Positions 15,285-23,903 of a stretch of 39,313 bases of DNA are shown here, in pieces (positions within the stretch are counted from its first letter, which is position 1; each line of letters opens with the position of its first letter). This stretch comes from Deltaproteobacteria bacterium. Lineage in GTDB: Bacteria > Myxococcota_A > Polyangia > JAAYKL01. The stretch is taken from positions 1 to 39,313 of the forward strand of contig JAKQNG010000335.1 in the NCBI GenBank assembly GCA_029565915.1, in the 5' to 3' direction. Made by a program: the position numbers and the translations under genes. A model generated the notes under the pieces. That model did no database searches and had not been told where the DNA came from. It was given only the letters and a program-made list of their open reading frames with translations.

Positions 15285-17420
15285 CTATCCCGCATGCTGG
15301 CCGGTCTCTTCGGCACTGGCGAAGAATTCTTCGATGACCGACACCGTGTCCAGCACCAGTGCCAGTTTCTGATTGCCGATATCTGTCACGCCGCTGAAAC
15401 AACCGCTCTTGGCCAGGCTCGCGCCCAGGGGCTTGATAATCACGTCCTGCTGGCCCACCAGCGCGTCCACGACGAGGCCGACCCGGCGATGGCCGAGGGT
15501 TGCCACGACCACCCGCGAGTTGGGGGGGGGCGGACCTTCGCGGTAGATGTTGAAGAAGACGTCGAGCCGGCACAGGGGCAGGGTCTGTCCGCGGAGGGTC
15601 AGGGTGTCGGTGTTCATCACCCGCTTCACGTCCGCGTCAAAGAGAATCAGCGCTTCCGCCACGCTGTTCAACGGGATGGCGTAGGTGCCGCTTTCCACCC
15701 GGACGAGCAGGGCCGGGGTGATGGCCAGGGTAACGGGCATGGTGATGGTGAACTTGGTCCCGATGCCGGGTTCCGATTCCACCTCGACGATGCCTCCCAG
15801 GGACGAGATGTTCGTCTTTACCACATCCATGCCTACACCACGGCCGGAGATTTCGGTGGTTTCCTTTGCGGTGCTGATGCCCGGCAGGAAGATCAGGTGG
15901 TTGATTTCGCGTTCGGACAGGAGTTCGGCCTGTTCCCTGGACAGCGCACCCGCCCGGACGGCTGCTTCCACGATGCGATCCCCGTCGATGCCGGCGCCGT
16001 CGTCCTCCACTTCGATGAGGACGTGATTGCCCTTCTGGTAGGCGGTGAGGGCCACGGTGCCCATCTCCGGTTTGCCCAGCAGGCGCCGCTCCTCCACGCT
16101 CTCGATGCCGTGATCGATGGCGTTGCGGATGATGTGCATCAGCGGATCAGACAGTTCCTCGATGATCAGCTTGTCCACTTCGGTATCCGCTCCCGACACG
16201 ATGAACTGAATTTCCTTTCCGAGATTCCGCGACACCTTGCGAATCACCCGGGACAGGCGATCAAACATCTGGCCCACGGGCACCATGCGCACTTCCAGAA
16301 TGCCCTCCCGGATTTCGGCGAGGCGGCGTTCGAATCCGCGGGCGATGCGGTGCAGTTCAATGGCCAGATCCCGGCGACCGGCGATGGCCCGCAGCTCTTC
16401 GCTCACCTTGCTGATGGAGCTGCGCACCAGGCCCAGCTCGCCCACCGAGTTCATCAGGCGATCGAGCTTGCTGATGTCCACCCGCACGGTCTGGCTGACC
16501 GAGCGCAGGGACAGGGCCTGGTCCTTTGCGAGTTCCAGTCGGGAGGCGCCGGACCCCGGCGTGGCAACCGGTTCGATGGACGCGCGGGCCGCAATGTCTT
16601 CCGGGACTTCCGCGCGGGCCGCTGCGGGGGACGGTTCCGAAATCCGGATGACGGTTTCGCCCGGATTGAGCACCAGCTCCATGGTGGCCTGCTGATCGGA
16701 GACAACCCGCTCCAGCTCGTCCGTCCGTCCCTTCAGGGCCAGCAGCACTTCGATGTCCAGCTTGTCGGGGGCGCTGCTCTCGTCACAGGGCAGGTACGTG
16801 ATGATTTCGCCGAGGGGCTTCAGGATGTTCTTGATGGCCTCCAGTTCCGTATCGATGGCCAGCAGCGAAAAGCCCGCGCGGATGCGATACAGGGGGCGCC
16901 CCTTGCCGATGGAGGTGACGAGCCGGTGCTCTTCGAATTCCGTCAGCACTTCCAGGATGGAGGCGGGCACGAGGCCTTTCAGATCGGGAGCCCCGGCCGT
17001 GCCGGGTTGGACCGACGGCGGTTGCGGCGCGGCAACGGATTCGCGCTGCTTGATCTGCACGCGGGTCAGATCGCCGCTTTCGCGAATCTGGTTGAGGGCG
17101 TCCACCACGGCGTCCACGCTGAGCAGCAGCGCGTCCAGTACCTCTTCCGTGAGGCGCGTGCGGCCCAGGCGGATCTGATCGAGGAGGGTTTCCTCCCGAT
17201 GGGCGAGGTGGGCCAGGGGCTCGGCGCCGAAGGTGGAGGAGAGGCCCTTGAGGGTGTGCCAGCAGCGGAAGGCCTCGTTGATCACGTCCGGATCGACTTC
17301 TTCCCTGTCGCGCAGCATCCGGTCGATTTCCATCAACCCGTTGGACAACTCCTCCACGAACTCCTGGGCCTCGGAGAGGAATTCCTTGACGGCCTTGGGG
17401 TTGGGAGCATTTTTGCCCAT
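15285..17420 (-). CDS. cheA: Chemotaxis histidine kinase CheA
   Basis: The 711-residue protein has an Hpt domain with CWHTLKGLSSTFGA (phospho-acceptor His55). An intermediate region of about 150-250 (ILEVLTEFEEHRLVTSIGKG) does not look like the E. coli P2 CheY-binding domain. The dimerisation domain, the HATPase domain (HIIRNAIDHGIES, EDDGAGID, SGRGVGMDVV) and a C-terminal CheW-like domain follow. It autophosphorylates in response to receptors and passes phosphate to CheB and a CheY. There is no receiver domain at the C-terminus, so it is not a FrzE-type fusion. No cheY or receptor gene is in the window. ATG at 17420 follows GAGGAT. Confidence 0.96.
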   Translation of the reverse strand: MGKNAPNPKAVKEFLSEAQEFVEELSNGLMEIDRMLRDREEVDPDVINEAFRCWHTLKGLSSTFGAEPLAHLAHREETLLDQIRLGRTRLTEEVLDALLLSVDAVVDALNQIRESGDLTRVQIKQRESVAAPQPPSVQPGTAGAPDLKGLVPASILEVLTEFEEHRLVTSIGKGRPLYRIRAGFSLLAIDTELEAIKNILKPLGEIITYLPCDESSAPDKLDIEVLLALKGRTDELERVVSDQQATMELVLNPGETVIRISEPSPAAARAEVPEDIAARASIEPVATPGSGASRLELAKDQALSLRSVSQTVRVDISKLDRLMNSVGELGLVRSSISKVSEELRAIAGRRDLAIELHRIARGFERRLAEIREGILEVRMVPVGQMFDRLSRVIRKVSRNLGKEIQFIVSGADTEVDKLIIEELSDPLMHIIRNAIDHGIESVEERRLLGKPEMGTVALTAYQKGNHVLIEVEDDGAGIDGDRIVEAAVRAGALSREQAELLSEREINHLIFLPGISTAKETTEISGRGVGMDVVKTNISSLGGIVEVESEPGIGTKFTITMPVTLAITPALLVRVESGTYAIPLNSVAEALILFDADVKRVMNTDTLTLRGQTLPLCRLDVFFNIYREGPPPPNSRVVVATLGHRRVGLVVDALVGQQDVIIKPLGASLAKSGCFSGVTDIGNQKLALVLDTVSVIEEFFASAEETGQHAG

Positions 17421-17437
17421 TCGGATATCCTCGGGTG

Positions 17438-17713
17438 TCAGAGTTTCAGGTCTTCGAGCCCGTCGAGTTGTGCCTTCTGGTCTTCAAATTCCTGATCGCC
17501 CTGCTGCTGCACTTCTTTTGCGCCGACTTCCGAAAGCGCCGTGCGGTGGGCGAACAGATACAGGCAGGAGAGGCCGGCGCCCAGCAGGAGCGGTGCGAGG
17601 AGGGCCAGCAGCCCCCGCATTTTTGATATCCGGAACCCCTGCACGATGAGCATCGTGTTCAACGCGAGGGCGGCGAGCAGCATCAGGATGCCGGCGGCGA
17701 CAGTGAGCAGCAT
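17438..17713 (-). CDS. Small membrane protein at the head of the chemosensory operon
   Basis: The ATG at 17713 has GAGAGGAA upstream. The 91-residue product has two hydrophobic segments (about 1-24 and 33-55) separated by a short basic loop (FRISKMRG), then a polar, acidic C-terminal tail (KEVQQQGDQEFEDQKAQLDG). I do not recognise a family. Its stop is 17 bases before cheA, so it is probably co-transcribed and could anchor or tune the array; this is positional inference. Confidence 0.7.
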   Translation of the reverse strand: MLLTVAAGILMLLAALALNTMLIVQGFRISKMRGLLALLAPLLLGAGLSCLYLFAHRTALSEVGAKEVQQQGDQEFEDQKAQLDGLEDLKL

Positions 17714-17762
17714 GGACAATTCCTCTCATTCTTTCCAGTGGTTCTCGTTCGATCCACGGATA

Positions 17763-17790
17763 AATGTAGTACGATTGTGCGACCTGTAAA
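17763..17790 (-). promoter_or_regulatory. Candidate promoter for the chemosensory operon
   Basis: On the minus strand TTTACA (17785-17790) and TACATT (17763-17768) are 16 bases apart and lie about 50 bases upstream of the small membrane protein start, within the 149-base gap that follows the FecR/PEGA gene. The match to sigma-70 boxes is moderate. Confidence 0.4.
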
Positions 17791-17862
17791 AGCACAGTTT
17801 GGTTTTTGTCCGGAACCGCAGCGGAGGGACCGTCGTCAACGGGCGCTGCCGTCAGTGGCGCA

Positions 17863-19377
17863 TCAGGGATGGCGAGGGGTGGTGAGTGCCGCCAGGCGGC
17901 GGGAGGCAGTGTCCACCTCGATGGCGTCGGGATAGGCGGCGATGAATGCCTTCAGCACCCGGATTTCCTCCTCCGTGCGGCCAAGGGCGCGGAAGGCTGT
18001 GGCCCGGCCGTACAGGGCCTCCTGGGACAGGGCGCCGCCGCGCTTCAGGTACGCATCGAAATGGCGCAGGGCCGACGCGGGCCGCGACAGGCGGGTGAGC
18101 TCCAGCTTGCCCAGGGAGACAAGGGCCGCCTCCGCCTGTGGACTTCCCGGCGCCAACGCCAGGATTTCCGCATAGGCATCCGCCGCTTTCTGCCACTGCC
18201 GGTGGATGCGGTACTTCTGTGCCGCCGCGAGGAGCGCTGCGGGATTCACCGGCACTGTCGCCGGACCGTCCTTCTTCTGTTCCACCACGACCGGCCCGGC
18301 GCCCTCCAGCACGAACACCCGGTTCTGGGACATGCCGTCGAGCACTTCCAGATACTCCGTCACGCGCTGATATCCATCCATCCGCAGGGACAGCATCCGC
18401 TGCCCTTCCCGGATCCTGGCCACCAGCGGCGTACGTCCCAGAAGGGCGTCGTCCACCCACACCTCTGCCCCGGACGGACGACTGTCGATGTCAAGGTGCC
18501 CGGCCCGGGCCGCGTCCACCAGATCCATGACCCGGACACCTGCCCACATCCAGTCCCGCTCCTGCTCTGTCATCCGGGCCATCGCGCCGTCGGATATCCG
18601 CGTCGTCTGATCGGCACGGACCATCACACGCCCGCCATCCGTTCCTTCCGCCTCCACACTGCCCCGCAGCACGGACAGCACCGTACCGCCAGCCGCGGTT
18701 ACCGCGAACACGGTGCCCTTCACCCGCATCCGCGCATCATCCGTGGATACCGAAAACGACTGTCCCGGACGGCGGAGGGACGCGGACGAGAGGAGTCGTC
18801 CCGAATGAAGGAAGATGTCGACCGCACCGGTATCCGCCCGGACCAGAGTGGCAACCGAATGGGCGTCGAGGAGCACGGAAATCCCGCAGGTGGTGCGGAA
18901 GACGAGCTCGCTGTCGGCCGTCCGGAGGCGATCTCCGGCGCGCAGCCTTCCTTCCCCCGCGTCGCGTCCGGCCAGCAGGATGTCGATGCCGGAGGACTCC
19001 GCCCGTCCAGCCGGAGATGTCACCCCGGGGTGGCTTTCTGCGGTCGGGGAAATGGCGGACCAGGCACCGGCGACCAGGAGCAGCAGCGCCGCAACCGCGA
19101 AAACGGCCCACCGGATCCGCCGACGGCGAACGGGTGTTTTTCTGTCGGACAGCTTTGGGGCATCCCGCACGATCTGCTCGATGGTCCGCCGACGGGTGAA
19201 CTCGTCCAGAGGAAGCGCCACTTCGATGCACGCATCGCCCAGCAATGCCAGGCCGTCCTGCTCCGCCCGGCAGTCCGGACACAGGGCCAGATGCCGGTCG
19301 ACAATGTCGCGCTCCGCCGTTGTCAGCGTGTCATGACGGGCCAGCAGTGCAGAGCAGATGGTGCAGTCCCTGTTCAT
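17863..19377 (-). CDS. Anti-sigma-like membrane protein: zinc finger, FecR, PEGA and TPR regions
   Basis: The 504-residue protein begins with a zinc-binding anti-sigma pattern (CTIC ... HLALCPDC), then has one membrane segment (about 88-110). A FecR-like periplasmic domain follows (GDRLRTADSELVFRT to VLRGSVEAEG). A PEGA segment comes next (HLDIDSRPSGAEVWVDDALL), and TPR-like repeats fill about 370-495. FecR proteins transmit envelope signals to an ECF sigma factor. The gene starts 4 bases after the sigma gene stop with an AAGG site, which supports a cognate pair. The PEGA and TPR parts suggest it also contacts envelope components directly. Confidence 0.87.
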   Translation of the reverse strand: MNRDCTICSALLARHDTLTTAERDIVDRHLALCPDCRAEQDGLALLGDACIEVALPLDEFTRRRTIEQIVRDAPKLSDRKTPVRRRRIRWAVFAVAALLLLVAGAWSAISPTAESHPGVTSPAGRAESSGIDILLAGRDAGEGRLRAGDRLRTADSELVFRTTCGISVLLDAHSVATLVRADTGAVDIFLHSGRLLSSASLRRPGQSFSVSTDDARMRVKGTVFAVTAAGGTVLSVLRGSVEAEGTDGGRVMVRADQTTRISDGAMARMTEQERDWMWAGVRVMDLVDAARAGHLDIDSRPSGAEVWVDDALLGRTPLVARIREGQRMLSLRMDGYQRVTEYLEVLDGMSQNRVFVLEGAGPVVVEQKKDGPATVPVNPAALLAAAQKYRIHRQWQKAADAYAEILALAPGSPQAEAALVSLGKLELTRLSRPASALRHFDAYLKRGGALSQEALYGRATAFRALGRTEEEIRVLKAFIAAYPDAIEVDTASRRLAALTTPRHP

Positions 19378-19381
19378 GTCG

Positions 19382-20002
19382 TTACCTTCCGGCGCGCCAT
19401 TCGCGCAGCACCGGGTCGTTGAGAATCAAGGCGCGGAGTTCGCTGCGCCCCACCTGCAGCCGATCCCGTACCGTGTTGGGCAGCGCATCGGTCATCTGCG
19501 CCACTTCCGCGATGGAGTAACCCTGCACGTGGTGGAGCACCATGGCGGTCCGCCGCTCGTCGGGCAGGGTGGACAGCAGCAGGGCGAGGCGCACCTTCAC
19601 CTTCCGGTCGGTCAACTCGTCCGGCGACCGGGCGTCCCCTTCGTTCAGCTCCCGTCCGTGGCGCTCCCACAGCCTGTCCCGGCGCTGCCGCTTTTCCACG
19701 ACCCGGGCCCCCGTGTGCACGGCGATTCGGTCCGCCCAGCGGGCCAGGGAGGATTCGCCCCGGAAACTGCCCGCAGATTGCAGAATTTCCATGAGGACAT
19801 TCTGGGCCAGATCGTCGGGATCGTGACGCCGTCCGGCCAGGAACACACAGAGGTTGCGGATCCGGGGCTGGAGCAGGGCCACCAGATCCCGGCAGGCATC
19901 CTGGTCTCCGGTTGCCGCCGCGGCCGTGAGGGCCGTCTCGGATTCCCAGCGGGTGTCTGCAATCGAAACGTAATGCATTGCGCGGTGTTCCATCCTACCC
20001 AT
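19382..20002 (-). CDS. ECF-type RNA polymerase sigma factor
   Basis: The 206-residue protein has sigma region 2 (DPDDLAQNVLMEILQSAGSF, RWADRIAVHTG) and region 4 (LSTLPDERRTAMVLHHVQGY, SIAEVAQMTDALPNTVRDRL). It directs RNA polymerase to a small regulon, with the downstream FecR-type protein as the likely regulator. The start at 20002 has GGGA 5 bases upstream; ATGs at 19993 and 19978 are alternatives. It lies 38 bases after the outer-membrane-like gene and may share its transcript. Confidence 0.92.
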   Translation of the reverse strand: MGRMEHRAMHYVSIADTRWESETALTAAAATGDQDACRDLVALLQPRIRNLCVFLAGRRHDPDDLAQNVLMEILQSAGSFRGESSLARWADRIAVHTGARVVEKRQRRDRLWERHGRELNEGDARSPDELTDRKVKVRLALLLSTLPDERRTAMVLHHVQGYSIAEVAQMTDALPNTVRDRLQVGRSELRALILNDPVLREWRAGR

Positions 20003-20040
20003 ATGTTCCCGCCAGCCGACCTTTCAGCGGAAACAATTTT

Positions 20041-21114
20041 TCAGAAGAACAGGAATTCCAGTCCGAGAAGCACGTGAGGGATCACGGGCCAGATTTTCAG
20101 TATCTCAACATTTTCATTATTTATTTCAAACAGATAGCGGTTCTTCAGGATGGGAATATCCAGGCCGGCGCCGACAAACAGGCCCACGCTGCGGGAGAGG
20201 GTCGCCACCGCATCGAACCGCAGCCGCGCGCTCAAGCCCGGACGCACCCGATCCGGCAGCGCCCGCGCCGCGTCGTTGAGGGCCCGTGCGTTCACGGCGT
20301 TCAAGTCTGCACAGAGATCCAGCGCACCGCCCAGGCGCCAGCGCCCCACCTCGCCGTGGGCCAGGGCTGCCGCGCAGAGGGGAATCCGGCGGACCTCCAC
20401 CTGCAGCCCGGCTGCCGATTCTGTCCGGGAAGCGGACACCGCCGCACCGATACCGGCGGACAGCCAGCGCCGGCGGACACCGGCGAAAACCATCCCACCG
20501 GCCAGGACCGGGTGCCGCTCCGACACGGCAGCCATTGAAAACGTGCCGCGGAGGACCATCCGCAGGGGCCGATCCACCGGGAATGGGGTGACGCCGGGTT
20601 CTTCCTGAACAGTTTCCGCAGGAGGAGGGGGCATTGTCGCCGGTGGGGAAACCGGGGTGACCATCTCGCCTGTGGACACGCCGATTTCGCCACCTTCCGC
20701 CAGAGCTTCCAGGGCGCTGCGCACGATGATGGCTGCCGCCTCGAAGGCCGGCTCCTGCCCATTGCCCAGGGCGCGCACCAGGATCCGTTCGCCGGTGGGA
20801 GTGGTGAGAAAGAGGAATTCGTTGCCGGCCTCGTCTTCGTCGGTCCAGAAGGCGGCCCGGGCGTCGAAATGCGCCGCGGCTTTCCGGGCCATTTCGAGCC
20901 GATCGGCGAGGGATGCGGGCAGGACGGGAATTTCCTGGACGAACAGGATTCCTTCCACTTCCGCCAGCTGGCCCTGCAGGGCCTGCACGAACGGCGTCAC
21001 CTCCTGCCCGGCGGGGGACAGCAGCACCACCGCATCCGCCCCGTCCTGTCCGCGGGCGGAGGTTCCGGCGCACAGCACAGCGCACAGGGCGCACCAGCCC
21101 GTCCAGCGCGTCAC
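20041..21114 (-). CDS. Exported protein with outer-membrane barrel-like C-terminus
   Basis: GTG at 21114 overlaps the preceding stop as GTGA and has GGAAGGGAG upstream. The 357-residue protein starts with a signal peptide (TGWCALCAVLCAGTSARGQ). A soluble alpha/beta-looking N-terminal domain follows (about 25-150), then a Pro-rich linker (PPATMPPPPAET). About 180 residues of alternating hydrophobic strands end in LGLEFLFF, where a terminal Phe is typical for outer-membrane barrels. The function is unknown. Position with a lipoprotein upstream and the ECF/FecR pair downstream suggests an envelope-sensing group. Confidence 0.75.
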   Translation of the reverse strand: MTRWTGWCALCAVLCAGTSARGQDGADAVVLLSPAGQEVTPFVQALQGQLAEVEGILFVQEIPVLPASLADRLEMARKAAAHFDARAAFWTDEDEAGNEFLFLTTPTGERILVRALGNGQEPAFEAAAIIVRSALEALAEGGEIGVSTGEMVTPVSPPATMPPPPAETVQEEPGVTPFPVDRPLRMVLRGTFSMAAVSERHPVLAGGMVFAGVRRRWLSAGIGAAVSASRTESAAGLQVEVRRIPLCAAALAHGEVGRWRLGGALDLCADLNAVNARALNDAARALPDRVRPGLSARLRFDAVATLSRSVGLFVGAGLDIPILKNRYLFEINNENVEILKIWPVIPHVLLGLEFLFF

Positions 21115-21689
21115 GTCCCGCTCCCTTCCAGGGCCGCTGCTTCCGTGGGACAGCCCAGTTCGATGCGCAGAGGCGCGTTGAGGCCGTCCCGTATCAGTTG
21201 GCAGGTCTGTGGACACGCAACCAGTGACCGGGGCTGGCCGGGATCATCGTAATACCAGCCCTGCAGGACCTCCTCGCAGAGGCTGTCGGACGCCACGTAT
21301 CCGATGACCTTCCGGGCGCCGCTGCCGTCACCCGTGCCGTTGCCAAAAATCAGGTTCACGTGGTCGTAGTCGATGGCCGTTTCGTCAAGGACGTCGGGAA
21401 TGGCCCATTCGCACACAACCTCCTGGGTGTCCGTGGGAAACAGGGAGGCCACGACGATCTCCACCGCCTCGTCGCACTGGGGGGAATAGCCCGTGTCCGA
21501 CGCCGACGAGGTATCGGGGACGTCCGCCGTATCCGACGCCGTTTCCGTGTCTGCCGAATCCGGCAGGGAGGATGCCCCGGTGCCCACCAGCAGATCCACC
21601 GCGCAGCCCGGAAGGACAGCCGCGAGCCATAATCCGATTCGGAAGGCGGTGCCGACCCGGCGTCGCCGGTGTGCGTGATCCGGTTCCAT
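21111..21689 (-). CDS. Lipoprotein with Cys-rich GWYYDD-type domain
   Basis: The ATG at 21689 gives a basic signal region (HAHRRRRVG) and a lipobox (WLAAVLPGC); an ATG at 21737 would add a poorly signal-like leader. An Asp/Ser/Thr linker follows the Cys. The mature domain contains CDEAVEIVV, VVCEWAIP, DSLCEEVLQGWYYDDPGQP and LVACPQTCQLI, and ends in ELGCP. To my knowledge this Cys-spaced GWYYDD...CPxTC domain recurs in myxobacterial surface proteins, often with von Willebrand A domains; here it stands alone. A TATATT box lies 6 bases before the chosen ATG, so the message could be nearly leaderless. Confidence 0.75.
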   Translation of the reverse strand: MEPDHAHRRRRVGTAFRIGLWLAAVLPGCAVDLLVGTGASSLPDSADTETASDTADVPDTSSASDTGYSPQCDEAVEIVVASLFPTDTQEVVCEWAIPDVLDETAIDYDHVNLIFGNGTGDGSGARKVIGYVASDSLCEEVLQGWYYDDPGQPRSLVACPQTCQLIRDGLNAPLRIELGCPTEAAALEGSGT

Positions 21690-21800
21690 TCCACTAATAT
21701 AGAGTAACTTCATTAAAATGGGACACCCGCATTTCATTTCCGTCCGGATACCCGGTTCGAGGGGACAAAAAACGTGAACTCACAACAAGGAGAACCATCC

Positions 21801-23198
21801 ATGACCAATCGCCTGTTTCCATTCCTGTCCATTGCCGTGATTTCGGGGATCGCGGTCGCCTGCACCAGTGAAGAGTCAGAAGATGGCGCCTGCGTCATGG
21901 ACGACGACGACTGCGGTGCCGGCCTCGTGTGCGCGGAGGTTCTTGACGGCGAGCCCATGTGCGCTCCACCGGTCAGCATTGTCGGCATCGTACAGAACAG
22001 CAATGACGACAGCCCCATCGAAGGCGCCCTGGTCCAGGCGCGGGATGCGAATGGCGCTGCCGCGGGAACCTCCGCGGTCTCCTCTGCGGACGGCCGCTTT
22101 GCGCTCGAAGTTCCGGCCATGAGGGATGCGGAAGGCACGCCATTGGAAAGTACATACACGCTCGCAGCCCAGGCCCATGGGTTCGAGCTGTTCCCGTCCG
22201 CTCTCCGGCAGGCCCTTCCCATCGACACGGGAACGGCGGAAGACAACGGCGACGGCGCGTATGTGGTGGAAAACGCGGTCACCACCATCGAGCTCATTCC
22301 GCTGGCCGGCGACCTGTCCGGTCTGGGCAGCATTCAGGGCACCGTTGGCGGAGAGGCCTGCGCGGGTGTGCTGGTCGTGGCGGAGTCGGACGACACCGGC
22401 GTGGTGGGATGGAGCAACAGCGACTGCGTCTATACCATTTTCAATGTACCCGCCGGCATCTGGACCGTCAGCGGGTATGCGGCGGGTCTGCAGGTGGACT
22501 CCGTGGAAGTGACCGTGGCGGCCGGGGCGCAGTCATCCGGCGCGGACCTGACGGCCTCCTCCCGTCCTCTCTCCACCGTAAGCGGCAGCGTGAACATCGT
22601 CAATGCGCCGGGCGGATCGGTCACCAGCGTCATTCTTGCGGTGGAAAGTACCTTCGTGGAAGGGACCTCCCTCGCGCAGATTCCCCCCGGCCTCCGGGTG
22701 GGCGATGTGACCGGTGCCTTTTCCATCGAAGGGGTTCCGGATGGCCGCTACGTGGTGCTGGCCGCCTATGAAAACGATTTTCTGGTACGGGATCCGGACA
22801 CCTCCATTGCCGGCACGGATATCGTTCACATCACCGTGCCGGATCCGGTATCGGGGAATACCGTTTCCCTGCCGGAGAGCTTTAAAATCACCGCGGCGCT
22901 GGATGTGGTGTTTCCGGGCGCGGAAGGACCGGAAGCCGTGGACGCCGGTGCCCTGGTACTCGAGTGGATGGATGATTCATCCGAAGACTACTACGACGTG
23001 GTGGTCCGCGATGCCCTGGGAAACGAAATCTGGACCGCCACGGCGGATCGGGTGACCGGTGCGACAACGGTGACGCTGGTCTATGACGGACCGGCGCTGG
23101 AAGCAGGTATGTACTATCAGTTCAAAGCGACATCCGTGAAGGACGACATTCCCATCTCCACCACCGAAGACCTGAAGGGCGTGTTTTACCTGCGGTGA
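21801..23198 (+). CDS. Surface lipoprotein with repeated carboxypeptidase-regulatory-like beta domains
   Basis: ATG at 21801 follows AAGGAGAA. The product of 465 residues has a lipoprotein signal ending VISGIAVAC (Cys21) and a short Cys-containing acidic segment. At least three beta-sandwich units follow, of the CarboxypepD_reg/Ig-like type (VGIVQNSNDDSPIEGALVQA, IQGTVGGEACAGVLVVAESD, ISIEGVPDGRY-like repeats). A final domain (LVLEWMDDSSEDYYDVVVRD) resembles fibronectin III. Such modules usually serve structural or binding roles outside the cell. No enzyme motif is seen. The gene is divergent from the GWYYDD lipoprotein. Confidence 0.8.
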   Translation: MTNRLFPFLSIAVISGIAVACTSEESEDGACVMDDDDCGAGLVCAEVLDGEPMCAPPVSIVGIVQNSNDDSPIEGALVQARDANGAAAGTSAVSSADGRFALEVPAMRDAEGTPLESTYTLAAQAHGFELFPSALRQALPIDTGTAEDNGDGAYVVENAVTTIELIPLAGDLSGLGSIQGTVGGEACAGVLVVAESDDTGVVGWSNSDCVYTIFNVPAGIWTVSGYAAGLQVDSVEVTVAAGAQSSGADLTASSRPLSTVSGSVNIVNAPGGSVTSVILAVESTFVEGTSLAQIPPGLRVGDVTGAFSIEGVPDGRYVVLAAYENDFLVRDPDTSIAGTDIVHITVPDPVSGNTVSLPESFKITAALDVVFPGAEGPEAVDAGALVLEWMDDSSEDYYDVVVRDALGNEIWTATADRVTGATTVTLVYDGPALEAGMYYQFKATSVKDDIPISTTEDLKGVFYLR

Positions 23199-23199
23199 T

Positions 23200-23862
23200 T
23201 CACTGCCGCTGCCCGGTGCGGGCCGCGTCGTTGGCCAGCCGGTCGACGAGCTCGTTCTCCGCATGTCCCGCGTGACCTTTTACCTTGATCATCCGCACAT
23301 CCGGAAACGCGGCCAGAAGCCGGCGGATCCGGGCCACCAGTTCGCCGTTCTGTTTTGCTTTCCAGCCCATGGTCAGCATGCCGATGGCATAGCTGCTGTC
23401 CGTGTGGATGCGCAGGGGCACCGTCCTGTCCGGCACCGCTTCGAGAACGCGCTGGACGGCGGTCAGTTCGGCAATGTTGTTGGTCCCTTCGCCGAGGGGC
23501 TCTCCCGCCTGCACGCGTCGGCCGTCGGGAAAAACGATGAGCCAGCCGATGCCCGCCGGACCCGGATTGCCGATGCACCCGCCGTCTGTCCAGGCGTTGA
23601 TGACATCTTTGTCAGCCGGGTCCACCGGAACACTCTGCGTCCCGCCGTCCGGGACCCTGCGCGTCGACGAAACCGCCGGGACGGGCAGGTCGAGGGACAG
23701 ATTGTCGTCCGCCCGCAGATTGGCCGGTGATGGCCGGTAGGTGCGCTCGTCATCCTCCCTGTACTTCATGGTGGCCCGCCCTTCCCGCACCAGAGGCGCG
23801 CCGTCGTCTCCCACCTCGACGAACACCAGCTTGTCCTTGAACCGCATGCGGCGCCACGCCAT
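23200..23862 (-). CDS. rnhA: Ribonuclease HI with an N-terminal extension
   Basis: The 220-residue protein has a C-terminal RNase H domain (about 85-218) with all four acidic positions: TDGGCIGNPG, NIAEL, HTDSSYAIG and the Asp in NELVDRLA, plus KVKGHAGH. It cuts RNA in RNA-DNA hybrids. The first 84 residues are an extension (WRRMRFKDKLVFVEVGDDG) without recognisable hybrid-binding motif. It ends 1 base from the convergent lipoprotein gene, leaving no room for a separate terminator. Confidence 0.92.
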   Translation of the reverse strand: MAWRRMRFKDKLVFVEVGDDGAPLVREGRATMKYREDDERTYRPSPANLRADDNLSLDLPVPAVSSTRRVPDGGTQSVPVDPADKDVINAWTDGGCIGNPGPAGIGWLIVFPDGRRVQAGEPLGEGTNNIAELTAVQRVLEAVPDRTVPLRIHTDSSYAIGMLTMGWKAKQNGELVARIRRLLAAFPDVRMIKVKGHAGHAENELVDRLANDAARTGQRQ

Positions 23863-23903
23863 GGGATTCCTCCTTCTTCCGCCTTTGTACGGGCTTCAAA
23901 TCT

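Noticed and set aside
15294-17495. Plus-strand open frame of 733 codons opposite cheA
   Set aside because: cheA on the minus strand has every expected motif; the plus-strand translation has none and is His/Gln/Gly-rich.
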